Below are positions 23,541-36,757 of a DNA stretch of 64,000 nt, in pieces. Both the position numbers and the translations under genes were made by a program. Positions within the stretch are counted from its first letter, which is position 1. Each line of letters starts with the position of its first letter. This stretch comes from Mya arenaria (taxonomy: Eukaryota; Mollusca; Bivalvia; Myida; Myidae), in the NCBI RefSeq assembly GCF_026914265.1, contig NC_069131.1:6719001-6783000 (forward strand). The letters are read 5' to 3'. The notes under the pieces were generated by a model. That model made no database searches and had not been told where the DNA came from. It saw only the letters and a program-made list of their open reading frames with translations.

Positions 23541-25585
23541 GATGTAGGAAGAAGCGCTGGTTATATACAGTGTATTTTATTTTTCAAATTGTCTATACAA
23601 TGGAAAGTGGGGAGGGGGGGTCGGCATGACAATCCCCACCTTATTTAATATATTGAATCGTTCCTTGCATAGACTGGATAATTTCCACATGTTTTTACGA
23701 CATAAACAATATATTGGTCACTTTTTACAATGGGTGTTACCATGTACCAAAAAAGGGGTTGGAGGTATTGTTTTAGTACCATGGTATCCAATGTTCAATT
23801 ATGAGAATGTTGATTACTGGTGAGCCTATGGTTTCTTGAAATCCTGCTGCAGCACCTTATCATATGGATATCTTAACAATATATATATATATCAACTCAA
23901 TATAAGTAAAGATGAAATATAACTGGAAAAATCTAATTGGCTCTTCGTGTAGAAATAACTAGATGTAAATGTTTTGTTCATTCTCAGCTAATTAGAGCAT
24001 CTTGTTATATCTGTATTTCATAGTTTATATAACCTGTGCATTCACCATGTCTGTGTTTATTTACGATAAGTCTAGTTACGAAGACACAATTCATTAAAAC
24101 TGTCTGAATAAATCAACTCCTTTGCTCTGCCCAATATACCATGTATCTTGATTAAGTGTATCTAAAAGTGTATTGTTACAGGACTTCTTTTAAGGCACTG
24201 CATTCGTTCCATCATCCCGTAAGATTCAAAGATCGATGATGCTTTCTCTATAGTATTAGAATAACGCAAGGTTATTGAATATTGACCCGTTCTACGTCTT
24301 CACAAATTTTCGGCGTCCTGCAGTAAAAAGAGTCTGAATGCTCATAATTAATATAAACCGTTCAATTATCACGTGGCCACTGTCATGAAAGTAGTTCCCA
24401 CGGTTTGTTTACTCCATGTAAACAAGACGGAATCGCCTCACAAAAAAGATGATTGTCTGTGAACTAGAACTCTTAGAAATAGATCTGACCAAGTTTTGTC
24501 TATATTACACATTTTCGGAATTAGCCAGTGCAAATTACTTAACAACCAATACTGTCTTTTCTGATGTGACTTCAATAACAAGATTTCTAATCTATTTCGG
24601 ATGTTAAATGTCATTTGAATACGTACTATTTAACCAAGAGTTAGATTTACATCAATTGGTTGGTTTCTTAGAAACGCGTTATGAAGTTGTCCGTGCTTAG
24701 AATGTTATAAAAAAACACAAGTAAGTGTGATTTCCGCGTTTCAACCATTAAGATTAATGTATCGGCCGCTAGCTGTTCGTCTTTGTCCCGGAAGCGCGTT
24801 GTATCTATTCCAGGAAAATATATTTGACCTTGTGTTATTACTAGCATTACTAGCTTAATACTGGGAACAAACCTTTCTCAATAAGCTGAAGTTGTTGACA
24901 TCAGTGTATAATTAACCCAACACAAACAAGTCTGAGCATACAATTGTATTTGTTTTCACCGTGTGATCCAGTGTTTTATGACAGACTATGTATTGTATGA
25001 GACTACCATACTTTGTTCCTTTTCTGTAGTTTACATTAACCAATATCTATTGCATATTCATTTTGAAATTTATTTAACTTAACAATAATTTCAAAATTAA
25101 TCAAGTTTATCAATAAATGTTTTAATAATATTTTAAACACATCAACTTTTTATATATAACAAACATGTCCTACAGTATGCTTTTTAGCTAATGAATTGTC
25201 TGACAGTGTGATCGGACATTTGTAGACCTTTAATTATACAGGTGATGTCATTTGCAGAAAATTCACTTTGAATGTCCGGCACATATTTCTGTATTTACCA
25301 TGTGGCTATGTTTGGAGATTGAGCGGTCCAACCTTTCGTCTCATCTTTACTTCTTGCCATCAATGTTTTCTACTTGTTTGGTAAATAACTTTTGTTGCAG
25401 TGCCGCGGGATTACTTGTACACAACAAGATTATGACTATTTGTTATGTTGAAACACCTAATGTTATCGGTATTTGCAAACACATGGTACACTATTTGAGA
25501 CAACATTTTTAATAACAAACCTCAAAAGTATAACATTAAATTGAGTATTTTAACGTCTTAATCTAAGATACAATTTGATTCATTG

Positions 25586-26035
25586 ATCAATATTTACACT
25601 TCAACTTCCATTCCTTAAATGAACTGCCTTTCGGCAATTGCGTTCATCAATCGATGAACGCAACATATTCGGATATGTTCGGATCGCAATTTATCGCATA
25701 ACAAAATACATGAAAACTATTGATCTTGTATTGTTTGAATTGTGTCAGCAGGTCCCGTAAAATATAAACCAACATTTAAGAAAGTTTTAACTTATGATAT
25801 TTCAAATGTTTTGTCGCCATAAGTTTTTTACGTTTAAAAGTGATTTAAAGTGGTTGATCTTTTCCCGCGATATTGTGACGTCATTTGATAAAATGTTTCC
25901 AGTTACAGTCGGGTCGTTCTATTTAGAGAATGGGTAAGAAAGGATTACTGAAATGTTTTCTTAAATGAAATGAAGTTTCGGACTCTTTGACCAGCCCAAT
26001 TGCGTTCATACCCCAATAATGACATCCAGCCCGCA
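25586..26035. other. Insertion private to copy B, with hairpin and CRE-like site
   Basis: About 450 bases interrupt the match to copy A between tttgattcattga and gtccaataaacgacg. It contains a perfect 11-base-stem hairpin at 25638-25663 (TTGCGTTCATC, four-base loop, GATGAACGCAA) and TGACGTCA at 25876-25883. Its end (ctttgaccagcc, aattgcgttcata, aataatgacatc) recurs in the same orientation near 61257-61295. Its gaatgggtaagaaagg stretch recurs inverted near 61395-61415. It is probably a mobile element of unknown class. Confidence 0.5.
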
Positions 26036-28070
26036 ATTCATTCCTTAATTAATTTTTTGTACGTCCAATAAACGACGATTGTCTGGTAAAGAATTGTTGT
26101 GTTTATAGTCAGGGTGTATTTTGTGTTCCTTCCAGACTGCCTTGACGTAATAAACAACAGTTGCGAAATGCGTTTAATGCCAGATTTATAACCACTATTT
26201 ATGGCGCTGCAACTTTCTCTCGCATAAGGGTTCGTTTGGTTCGAAAGAATAAATAGTAAAGTAACTCGGCAAGACGGTGAATTGAAAATGGCTATTTCTA
26301 AAATGAATGACGAAAAACAAATACTATTTTTTCTATGAAAAAAATAGGTAACTTCCTAAATAACTGAGAGTCAACGTGAAAAGTTAAAGAATGCGATATT
26401 GAAATCATGCACATGTGCGTAACTAATACCTGGTAAAAACAAATAAAGCATGTTGGTGAAATATATAACATTTACGATTTAATGAAACACAAATTAAAGT
26501 ATACGTCGTACCTTTATGCTATGGGGATGACATATTATACATTCTCAACCAATGAGTGTGTGTATTCTTTTTATTATTTCTGTATTGGTTTGCTCTGTTT
26601 TTCATTTACAAATTAAAATTAACCGAATCGCCATAAATCTTTTAAATTCTAGCTTTACTCACTAAACTTCCAAACTAGTTGTTTACCATCTTCCAGTCCA
26701 TTCCTATAGTTCGATATTGTATGATTTTGAAATATGATTTAATTAAATGAAAGTATACGTAGCATTATTATATCACAAGCATTAAATTGTTTTTATTTCT
26801 AACTTCCGTATAAAGTGTGCATTCAAGAACAAATGTGCTTTTGCACATGTAAACAAAACACATACCGTATCCACCCAGTGGAAATAAAGAATAAATTTAA
26901 ATATGCGTGTTTTGTCATCTGTTCCATTTAAACAAGCACAGTTCAACATATCAATACAGAAGAAAAGATTGTCAATTTCATATGTGTTCACAGTTATTTT
27001 TTTAAATGTTATGTCAATATATAAATTCCGGTGATTAATAGAGATGTTTTACTGTTTTTAATTTGATAATTTTCACTGTTTTTAAGTTTAAGCCCGCTAT
27101 CACTACCAAATAAAACGTTAGCACGCACAGGGCTGGGCCACAATTTAAACGGAGATTTTTGTTTAAGTGTACCATCGTTACCTCGTGAACACTAAAAACG
27201 TTTTGAATCTATGCCACTCTTTAAGAAATGGCTTTTGGTGCTCACTCAAACATATTACGGTCTTACACTGAAACCATAATTTAATGATAAATAAAGGAAA
27301 CAAACCAAGTATTAAGCATTCAAATATAATCCCTTTTTACAAGCAAAAAGCAATGAACTGACACCGGACTAGAGCCATAAACTGACAAACATCACAAACA
27401 GACCACACACGATTGCAAACATCTGTCACGATAAATGATGTGAACGTGGACCTTGGAACGGTCTATGAAACAACAGCTCATTAGAAAGAGAGTCTACGGG
27501 GACCTTGAACTAGTTTGTGCGACAATAACTTCAAATTTTGTCTTAAATCATAATATTCTAAGTAAATTGAAAATGCCTCATAAACTTCCCCATAATTTCC
27601 TTTTTGTAATAACGAAAAACAAGAATTGTTAGCTATTAAGAATTCATTTTCGAAACAATTCGATGTTTTTGTCCCTCAACATATAGAACAAAATTGCGTG
27701 CTGCTGGATTTAGTTTTAGATGAATCAGTTTGCTTCAAATTTGTAGTTGTTCGGAACATTATGCAATGACACCGATAGCATTAAAGTTATCTTCTGTTTA
27801 ATCCTGCTAATAGTATGCTGTGGGTGGTAATTTTTTCTCGATGATTTGAAATACCACATTTTCCGCATGCCTTACATGATGAAGTGTTATTGTTTAATTA
27901 TATTCATATACATCAATCAAAACAACCTATTTCGTAATCGAAAACAAATCAATGAATAAAATACATGACTGCATAGAGAATATTTCGCTAAAGCTGATAT
28001 TTAAATGCAGAAAAAATGCAAGTATTAAATGAATCATTGTTCTATGGAATAAAATTGGAAATGTTTAAAA

Positions 28071-28113
28071 GTCCTAATTGTGTGTCTGTTTAGCCATGAT
28101 TCTACAACAGACC
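28071..28113. repeat. Single-copy seed of the 49 bp minisatellite, copy B
   Basis: The stretch cctaattgtgtgtctgttta followed by gccatgattctacaacagacc is the counterpart of 20874-20922 with a small deletion. It is not repeated here. Confidence 0.65.
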
Positions 28114-28450
28114 AGGAATTTGTGTTATATAAGTTCCCGTAAGCGCGAACTTCAAGAGTGGTCATCCCGACAATAATAAATAAAGTCATGTTGAAGGCTA
28201 TAATATGTATTCCGTATATGTTTTTATTCTAACGAGGTGTGTGCTTTTGCACTTGTCTGTGTCTTTGCAAATTGCACTTTTGGAAGAAGCGAACATTTAA
28301 AGTTATTGTATTAAAAGTGCTCACTGTGTTAACGTTTAAAACGGAAATTAACTTTGTTATATTCTTTTTCTCATTTTGTCTATGTTATGATAATGACATG
28401 CCTTTTTCTGGTGCCCTATTTTGATAGAAATTGTTATAGAAATACGCTCT

Positions 28451-29499
28451 TAGTATAGGGTTAATACACCTTTTTGAGGTCGTTGCCATCTGCAAAGGAC
28501 CGTAAAATGGTTTACAGCCCGAGTGCGTAGCACGCTATTATTGCACAAATTTACACAACATGAAAAACTTTTGTGTTAAATAAGCTGTTAAATGTCACGA
28601 AAATGCAAAAACAGTCAGATAACTCAATTACAGGGTTTTGTGTGACGTCACGAGTGATGTCATTGAAAAGGTTTTACATTAAGCTCGATTAGGGCCGCAA
28701 CATAACCCGGCAGTTGCATATTTGTTTCGACGCCATTTTTTCAGTGTTCAGTCGATTGGAAAGTGTTGTTTTTTTAAATGTACGAAATTACTTGGATCAT
28801 TTATAGACAATACCTTTCAAGTAATCAAATAATTACCGATATATTCCTACTTTAACATTTATATGTTTTGGCAACTAATTTAAACCGGAAATTTGTTAAA
28901 ATGTTCTGGATAAAATGTATAGCTTCTTCAGAATCAGAGAAAATAAAAGAAAACTTAGTTCATTGCATACGAAGTAAGGGAATCATGTCCATATAAGTCG
29001 TTTGTTCTGAATAAAACCGATATAAGTAACTATAGTTTGGAAGAGTTAAACGTTTTAGACTTAATTTAGTGCTTTTAAAGCAAACAAATAGTAAAAACAA
29101 CTGCAGAAAGTACTATCTAGTAAACACACCTCAGCATGCCAGGAAAAGACAACTCAAAAGGAAATGTGTAAGTTATATGTGGTTTATCTCATGGTTTGAT
29201 ATTTGTTTGCAGCTATATATGCTTTGTGCAAAAGTCTGCATCGTTGACCCACTTTCGGTCAGAAACCAGGTCGCTCAGCCTCCATTGTTATGATACGGGC
29301 CCTGATAGCGTTTTTTTAAACAAAAAGCCGGGCACTAACGGCACGTGAATTTACTGAATAATGCACGTTTTCTACCGATAACGCCCGGTTTTGGCGTTTT
29401 AATACACCACGATAACGGACCGAAAACACATATTTTATTCAATAATATGAACCAATGTATACCTTTGTAAATTAGTAAAAAAACATTTAAGTTAAAACA
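28451..29499. other. Unassigned spacer between copies B and C
   Basis: No gene is seen. TGACGTCA (28643-28650) is followed by TGATGTCA (28655-28662), two CRE-like sites four bases apart, in a G+C-richer patch. At 29295-29420 there are several variants of ataacg/taacgg next to an imperfect inverted pair (agccgggc / gcccgg). The frame at 29069-29293 has no recognisable domain. Confidence 0.45.
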
Positions 29500-30510
29500 A
29501 CTGATATTTCCAGCGTATGTTCACATTTCATCAAATGGCATTGACCTTTAGTGACCTTTATCAGTAGTAAGTTGAAAAGCTTGACATCAATGCATAATTT
29601 ACCCCAAATGTTCAAGTCGATATACGTTTGTGTTCAATTATTGTAATTGTTTTACCCTGGTGACCGGCATAATGCTAACTGTCCATCCTCTCTATAAAAT
29701 GAACTTCAGACATCCCCCAACACAAGAAACGCTCCGGCCAAAAAATAAACTCAAATACCCCCATGGACTAGGCTACATGGTATTTATGCTGATAACAAAC
29801 TGTAAGCAAAACCCGCACGTGTGTGTTTACGAACATACATGACAGAACTAAATAAATTCAACTGAATGAATTATTAATCGCTGTCCAAGCCATTGCAAAA
29901 CCATGAACCACACACACACACAAATAGGATAACAAATTCAACGTACTTTTGACTCCTGTGTATGCGTAATAAGTTAGCATCTCTTAAAAGATAAAATACA
30001 TCTAAATGAATAAATTGCACAAAAAAATGAAACCGGAAACTACTTAAGGAACTTTCCGCGTTTGAAAGGAAGCGTTCTTGAATGCACTTAGATTTATTTT
30101 ATTAATTCGTTTTAGAACCTCAATATGAATATGAGCTTAATGGTGAAATTCTCACATTGAGCACATTTCGATACTAGATAATTTGAAATTGTTTAATAAC
30201 TAAAAAATATATGAATAAAACATAACGTTTGAAAATAAACTGTGCTCCAAAACAATGAGATATGTGCTCAGTAAATATTTCCCTGGTGAGATCTTATGGC
30301 TGTTATTATGCACACATATAACGAAGCCTTGATAGATAGCTTCGAATATGGCGTTTGTATATGTACTGCGTAGGAATCGAGTTGAATAGGGGATGAGGGG
30401 GGCAATTAGAAATATAAAAACCGTTTGATAGCCATTGATTTAATGAATAATTAAGCATGAATTTGTAATTTGACGACATAAACAGTATAGATTGCAGCTG
30501 TAATAAAATA

Positions 30511-30690
30511 AACGGGTGTTTCCATGTACTCCAACGATTGGTTGGTAGGGTTTTTGTTATAATGGGAACGGGTGTTACCATTTCCTGAAATGTTTGGTTG
30601 GTATGGCGTTTTTTTTCTCAATAAAAACGGGTATTGCTATGTACTGATATGTTTTGTTGGTAGGGCGATTGTCAAGTGTACTTGAACGAT
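30511..30690. repeat. Three tandem ~57 bp units in copy C
   Basis: The phrase aacgggt(g/a)tt starts at 30511, 30567 and 30626, each followed by ccatgtact-like and tttggttggta-like parts. Copy B has a single related stretch near 23737-23770 (gggtgttaccatgtacc ... ggggttggaggta). The tandem state therefore arose in C. Confidence 0.7.
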
Positions 30691-31523
30691 TGGTTAGAGG
30701 CCAATAATTTAGTATTAATGTATCCAATGTAGAACTATGGGACTTTTGGATGCCTGATGAGGCCATGTTATGTTGACATCATTTAAAGAAATGATGTGTG
30801 TAGTCGATGATGTAGGAAATATATCTAAACAAAATTAAAGACCACTTTTTCGGTCTTAAACGATTGTAAAATAGGTACGTCATGCTCGATTACAGTTGAA
30901 ATAAATAATACAACTTTTTATACAATTAGTTATTACAAGAGTAATCAGTCATACCATTTCGGATGATACCAACATGATAGGGGAAATCAGGCATCTAAAT
31001 TTAGCAATCTTGTTATGTGCTTATTGAAAATGACAAGCTTAGTTTTACACCCGGAAGGTTAATAACACAAGACAAGACAAGACCAAAATATGACAAGACA
31101 ATACAAAACTGGCCATTACAAACATTGTCTTCGATCTTTTATTGCACGAAATATTTCATATGAATTGGATACTGCATGGAAGTTATAAATATATAATATG
31201 CAATTATAACAGTGTTCATAATTACTCATCCTACATAAATCCACATTTCCATTATATTGAATATTGTTTTCAAGCTCAAACTCAACTCATTAACGAAAGG
31301 TTTACTGAGGGATGCATATCAACGGAATACAAACAGAGATGAAACAATAACTGGCTGTATCTATTTGAATTGGCCATAGTGTATAAAAAGTTGTGCATAC
31401 ATTACTTTGAACACGACACGTGCCATAGTTTGCATTGGACACAATAGAAATCGGTCAATTAACACAAACAGCCATTAACCCACTGAAGTCCATTGTCGAA
31501 GCATGACCATGAGACGTATTCTT

Positions 31524-31546
31524 TAATAATAATAATAATAATAATG

Positions 31547-31641
<95 letters not shown>

Positions 31642-31656
31642 TATACTAATAATATT
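31524..31656. repeat. (AAT)n microsatellite
   Basis: About 40 near-perfect trinucleotide iterations with a few interruptions. The plus-strand frame over it translates to a poly-isoleucine artefact. Confidence 0.97.
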
Positions 31657-31845
31657 TTATTTTTTTTTGTCATTAGTTTATTTATAACCTTATCCGATCA
31701 TTTCTTTGTGAGCCAAGCTTCTTTTGATTTGGCGTATTTTCAATCTAATTTCAGGGATAAGCCCAGTAGCCTAACATGTGACCACTATTCGGTAAAAAGA
31801 GGACAAAGATTAAAGCCGAGCCGAACAAAGTTGGGACAAAAACAA

Positions 31846-32060
31846 GACACAATACATTGACCTTGACGCAACTTGGTAGAGTGGATAGGGCATTTTCTTT
31901 TCGCCGAAGCGACCCGAGTTCAATTATCCAGGCTCCATGTGGGTTTGGTTTGTTGTCACCAAGCCGGGCAAGTGGGATTCCTCCGAATACTCTGGTCAAC
32001 CTCACAACACAAAACCACACTCTCTCGTTACATTGTGCAAACGAGAGTGATTAATGTTTT
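31846..32060 (+). mobile_element. Probable tRNA-derived SINE, decayed
   Basis: An A-box-like tggtagagtgg (about 31874-31884) is followed about 32 bases later by a B-box-like gagttcaatta (31916-31926), the spacing expected of a Pol III promoter. Downstream comes a G+C-richer body with gtgggattcctccgaatactctgg, resembling the conserved central part of some animal SINEs. The tail is unclear. It has no match at the corresponding place in copies A and B. Open frames on both strands here have no known motif. Confidence 0.45.
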
Positions 32061-34530
32061 TTTTAACTTATTTTTGCAATCGTTATCATATCGTCGAGTT
32101 TAAACCTAAAAGCAACTATCAACATCAACATTGATAAATGTTGTGGCAATCGTCTCCATGTTACAAATATTTAGGCTGCGATTCATTGTATATAAGATTG
32201 ATATTTGATCACGAATTGCAAACAGAGGAATTGATGGCCCGGAAACTGCAGAAATGATAAATGCAAGTATTAAAGCTGCACCGTCACAAATTGCCCGTTT
32301 TGACAAAAAATAATTTGTCTTCGACTGAGCCAATTTTTGCGCAATTGTTTCGAAACTAGTGCTGTAAGAAGCTGAATAAAGAATTAATCACAGTTCTTCA
32401 TATTTATGGTCGAAAATGGATGTTTTGTGGCTAAAAGCGTAACGAACGCTTTCAGAAAACATTTTTTTCGAACAATTATGTAGGCATTACGGTATCCAGT
32501 AGTGAATTGTTACAGGTCTACTTTCAAAACACTGTATTCGCCCAACCAACCCCAAACGTTTTAAGAACGATGGTGTTTTATTAAAGCAGTAACCCAATTA
32601 AGTTTTGTTTTTAATTTCTCTGCCAATACAAATATGAGTAAAGTGTAGAATTCATTCGATCAATGTCTACATAAGAATTTCGCAATGTCATAGAAATGAT
32701 TTTTTGCTATCATACATTTTCGGCCTCTAAGTCTTAGAAAGTGTCTAAATGCTCATAACCAATGTAACGTATTCTATATTCACTGGATCACATCTACGAG
32801 ATTAGATCCCACGGTTTGTGTACTCTGTGTAAACAGAACGATCGGAATAAGATGAATTCGTTTCCTTAAAAAGATGATTGCCAGTGTCCTAGAAGTATAG
32901 AAATAGATTGAACCAATTTTTGTCGAACAGTGCAACGTTGCTTAACAACGATTACTGTATTTACTTATTTGACTTCATGAAAGTGATAATGGGTTTATCA
33001 TAAATTCCTTATGCTAAAGTGTCATTTCGATTTGTAGTATTTAACCAAGAGTTAAACCTTAACTTAGGTTGGTTGGCTCAATAAAATCGCGTTATAAAGT
33101 TGCCAATACCGTGCTTGGATTTCTCAAATAGACCACAGTTAGTTTGATTTCCGCATTTCAACCATAAGAGTGATATATCGACTGCAAGCACTTCGTCTTT
33201 GTCCTTTAAGTAAGTTTCGCTTATTCATCGTTTCTTGTTATATAAAATGCATTTTGTGCTGAATAATGGGAATAATTCTTCTTTAAAACATGAAGTTATT
33301 GACATCAGTGAATATATGGACCAACAAAAATAATTATTATGAGCATACAATTGTAACGATTTCCAGGGAGTGACGAAGTGTATTTTATGGCAGATTTTGC
33401 ATTAATTGAGAGACAAATGAAAGAAAGATTCAATATTTCTATGTTTTTAACAATCAATGTCATGTTCGAAAATAATCTGTATTCATGTTAACCTAAGACT
33501 CATTCGAGTGTTATCTAAGTTTATCAACATATGTTTTAAAAAAAAACACCATTGAACATGTTATGATTAATTGGTAAGTCCTACATTATGCTTGTTCGAC
33601 GAATTCATTGTCTGACGACGACTTCTGACACTGGTATACCTTCCTAACTATGTCGGTTGGATTTTTGCCGAAAATTATTTTTTTGAATGTCCTCGCCCCC
33701 TTTCACTTATTAAGTTATACATCAGCACGTACAGGCATTAAAACTGTTGTATGTCACAAATGTACTAACACTTGTATGTCACAGTTATTCTAAACAATGT
33801 TTTATGTTGCAAACTGTTGTCTATCGCAAGCTTGAATCGATAATTTATGCAACCTCGTTATCATATCATCATATCGCATCATTTTGGAGATCCCAAGACC
33901 TTTGTTTACCGCATGCAGCCATCCACCACCTTGTTCTGTCATAAATGGTCTACATTAGTTTTTGATATTGGTGGTTTGATCGGTCCAATTTTACGTCTCA
34001 TCTCTACCTAGTTCTTGAAGTCACTGTATTATTCTTGTTTGGCAAATAACCTGTCGTCCGACATTGTCGCGAGTTATCTTGTTAATAGGAAAATTTATTT
34101 ATAGGGACACCTGAATATATCGGTGTTTGAAAACAAACGGTACACTAATAGAGACATATTTTTAAATACAAAAACATTGTCAAATGAAAACCTATTGTAC
34201 TGCCTCATATATATGCTGAACATACTCGCAGCAAGTAATAACCATTCCCAAGGTGGAAAATATAGAACGAGAGGTGGATTACATTCGTTTATTCCAGTCT
34301 TGGTGTACACATGTACGTGCGTTTGTGTGGTAAAAACTGTAGATATACAAATAGACTGTATCACTAGAATGTCAACACAAAATCGCATACAGTTTTGCCT
34401 TCAAGTTTAACTTTCTAAAATTATCAAGGAATATATATACTTAACATCTCAATGATGATATAACATCTTAAATTCAATCCATATAACTCAAAAGATTAAA
34501 TCTAACAAATAAACATTTTTCTCATGATAC

Positions 34531-35577
34531 GAAAGTTTTGAATACGAATGCGCTCGACAGAAAAGTAACGATTATAAAAATATCAAGACAAATAAATTAT
34601 ATAATTTAGAATTATGATAAGTATATCAAGTTTTATACATTACATAAAACCCTGGTATAAATAGCAATATCTACTGTAATAACGTGTAATGAACGTATAA
34701 TATAAGAATACTAAAGTATTTTAGTCTTAGTAAAACTTGCATGATTTCTTTACTGTTTCATTTTCGTTAGTAAAGACAATATGCATAACAATTTTTGTGA
34801 TCGTTATACACGTACAGAAGTTCTTTAATAAAGAACAAATACATGCTTCTTAATCTATTTTTGACATAGCTTATACTTGATACATGTATTGACAAGATAC
34901 AGAAACAAAACGATACATATAAGTATTGTATACATGCTATCCAAGAAAAGTTGTTAGCTCAGCTATTGTGTGGCATTTTATTTCAACGCTTAACAAATTA
35001 CGTTTTTCTACGTTTTTCTACATCCTTCTTCTCATTTTTCTTTTTTATTGTTGTTGATTTTTGAAACATGAAAAGTTATACTTAGATATCAACCAATAGC
35101 TCAAACATATGCGATTGTATAGGTTTTTATAGCATTTGAATATTATACAATTTGATTGAACTCTTAATGATATTTGTAACCAGGAAATACGACTTTTGTG
35201 GTAGTCAGCTTGTGCATGCTTTCCAACACATATTTGTTTTTCATTGTAGTATTGTTTAAATTTTATGATTAATACTTTTTCTAGCTAACATTACATTCAT
35301 TTTTAATGCGCCTTTTCCTTCTTTTGCAATTTATAAGGCGTCTTTTTATTTTCTGTAATGAATATACTTTTAAATTTAACAAGATAATATGTTCAAGTAA
35401 ATTTCCTTCCAATCACTTGATAATTATTAAACGATCGTTTTCCTTATGTTAATTTTATCAAAGTCAAAATTATTTAATACCAGTCCAAACTGTGTAATAA
35501 CACTATGCTTACATTATTTTTTGTCTTTGCAATTTCTGTTTTAGAGGGTGAATTAAATATCATTTCCAACCTACCTT
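34531..35577. other. T-rich sequence upstream of the LINE
   Basis: Neither the duplication unit nor any coding sequence can be followed here. It may be the 5' untranslated region or lost ORF1 region of the LINE, since the match to the duplicated unit stops near 34.5 kb and resumes near 38.37 kb. A direct repeat cgtttttcta occurs twice near 35001-35021. Confidence 0.4.
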
Positions 35578-36290
35578 ATGGATAGAACCATCTGCTCGTT
35601 GTATGTTCGTGGTTTGTCAAACAAAATCAAACGAAATCAAATATTTTCATGGCTGAAAGATAACAAGTTTTCTATTTGTCTATTGCAAGAAACACATGTC
35701 TCAAAAAAGAATTTTGGGCAATATAAATATGATTGGGATGGAGATTTTTACTTCAGCGGCAATTTTACAAACAGAGAAGGTGTTGCAATATTGATTAATC
35801 CTAACTGTCTTGTAGAAATAAAAAAATGTTCATGAAATTAAAATAGGTAGAATATTAGGTTTGGAATTAACCATAGAAAACAAAGAGTTACTTATTATAA
35901 ACCTATACGGACCAAACCAAGACGAACCGCTCTTTTTTGAAACATTAGAAAATTTCATAAATGAATACAGTGATCGAAACATAATCATTGGAGGAGATTT
36001 TAACACCTTTTTAGATAGTAATTTAGATAAGAAAAATGGTAATGTTGAACTACATAAACGATCAAGACGAACTCTATTAAACATGATCACTTCCTGCAAC
36101 CTTTTGGATGTTTGGCGTGAACAACACCAACATAAAAAGCAATATACTTGGCATTCAAATACTAAACCCATCACCCATAGCCGATTGGATTATTTTTTAG
36201 TTTCAAATTACTTGAAAAATATACATATAAGTAGCAAAATTATCCACGGATTTAAAACTGATCATTGCTTAGTATATATAAAATTAAATT
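35578..36290 (+). pseudogene. LINE apurinic-type endonuclease domain, frameshifted
   Basis: The domain starts with an N-terminal strand (SLYVRGLSNKIKR) and the catalytic LLQETH motif (about 35680-35697). In the next frame come IINLYGPN, GGDFNTFLD (about 35990-36015), SRLDYFLVSN and TDHCLV, the ordered hallmarks of L1-clade endonuclease, which nicks target DNA to prime reverse transcription. The frame changes in a run of seven A near 35821-35827: an extra A makes the first frame stop at 35835, and the second frame carries on. Catalytic Glu, Asp/Asn and the final Asp-His appear intact, so the damage is the frameshift. Start codon choice is uncertain; the ATG at 35578 is the first in frame. Confidence 0.88.
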
Positions 36291-36757
36291 GTTCAGAAAA
36301 CAAAAGGGGTCCAGGATATTTTAAAATAAATAATAGTATACTATTAATTAGCGAATACCAACAGCTTATAAAAGATACAATAACAAACACTGCTGAGGTC
36401 AATAAGGAAACAAACCCTATAACATTTTGGGAGATATTAAAGGATAACATAAGAAACTCAACAATAAGTTTTTCATCAAATTTAAAGCGAAAAACAAACG
36501 AGAAATAGAAAAACATAATAAACGATATATCTGATTTAGAACAAACACTAAATAATACAAAGAGTGAAAGTAACCAAATAATAGAAGCGATTTCAAAACT
36601 TGAAGGTGAACTGGACGAGATACTCACTAAAAGAATAAATGGATTTTTTTTGAGAGCAAAAGCTCGACATGTGGAAAATAATGAGAAAAACTCTAAATAC
36701 TTTGCAAACCTTGAAAAAAGGCATGCAGAAATGAAAACAATACACAATAAAAATTGA
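36291..36757 (+). pseudogene. LINE linker between endonuclease and RT, nonsense mutation
   Basis: The endonuclease frame stops at a TAG (36506-36508), but the same frame continues open afterwards to a TGA near 36757. It carries a coiled, charged stretch (SDLEQTLNN, SKLEGELDEIL) and then the familiar RAKARHVENNEKNSKYFANLE-type motif ahead of RT. A further 1-base insertion in an A-run near 36748 shifts into the RT frame. Long minus-strand frames across this part (36262-36747) are shadows. Confidence 0.8.

Larger units (their letters stand above)
21590..28450. repeat. Segmental duplication copy B (~7 kb unit)
   Basis: It follows copy A in the same orientation with closely similar order and sequence. 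It keeps about 1 kb at 27000-28010 that A lacks but that matches 39.34-40.36 kb and 47.15-48.16 kb, so A is the deleted copy there. It has a private insertion at 25586-26035. A 67-codon plus-strand frame shared with A (22107-22310 here) differs from it at one silent and five amino-acid-changing codons, which argues against coding function. Confidence 0.85.
29500..34530. repeat. Segmental duplication copy C, left part (diverged)
   Basis: It follows the order of copies A and B but is more diverged. Examples are ttaataactaaaaaatatatgaataaaacata near 30197, the remnant of the LINE relic near 30240-30350, the cccacggtttgt stretch near 32810, and cacctgaatatatcggtgttt near 34108 against A at 19392. 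It carries its own microsatellite, SINE-like block and short tandem repeat. It breaks off around 34.5 kb and resumes near 38.37 kb beyond the LINE. Confidence 0.7.

Noticed and set aside
31493..31687. Plus-strand frame of nearly pure isoleucine
   Set aside because: It is the translation of the (AAT)n microsatellite.
36262..36747. 161-codon minus-strand frame
   Set aside because: It lies antisense to the LINE endonuclease and linker, whose sense frame carries the recognisable motifs.
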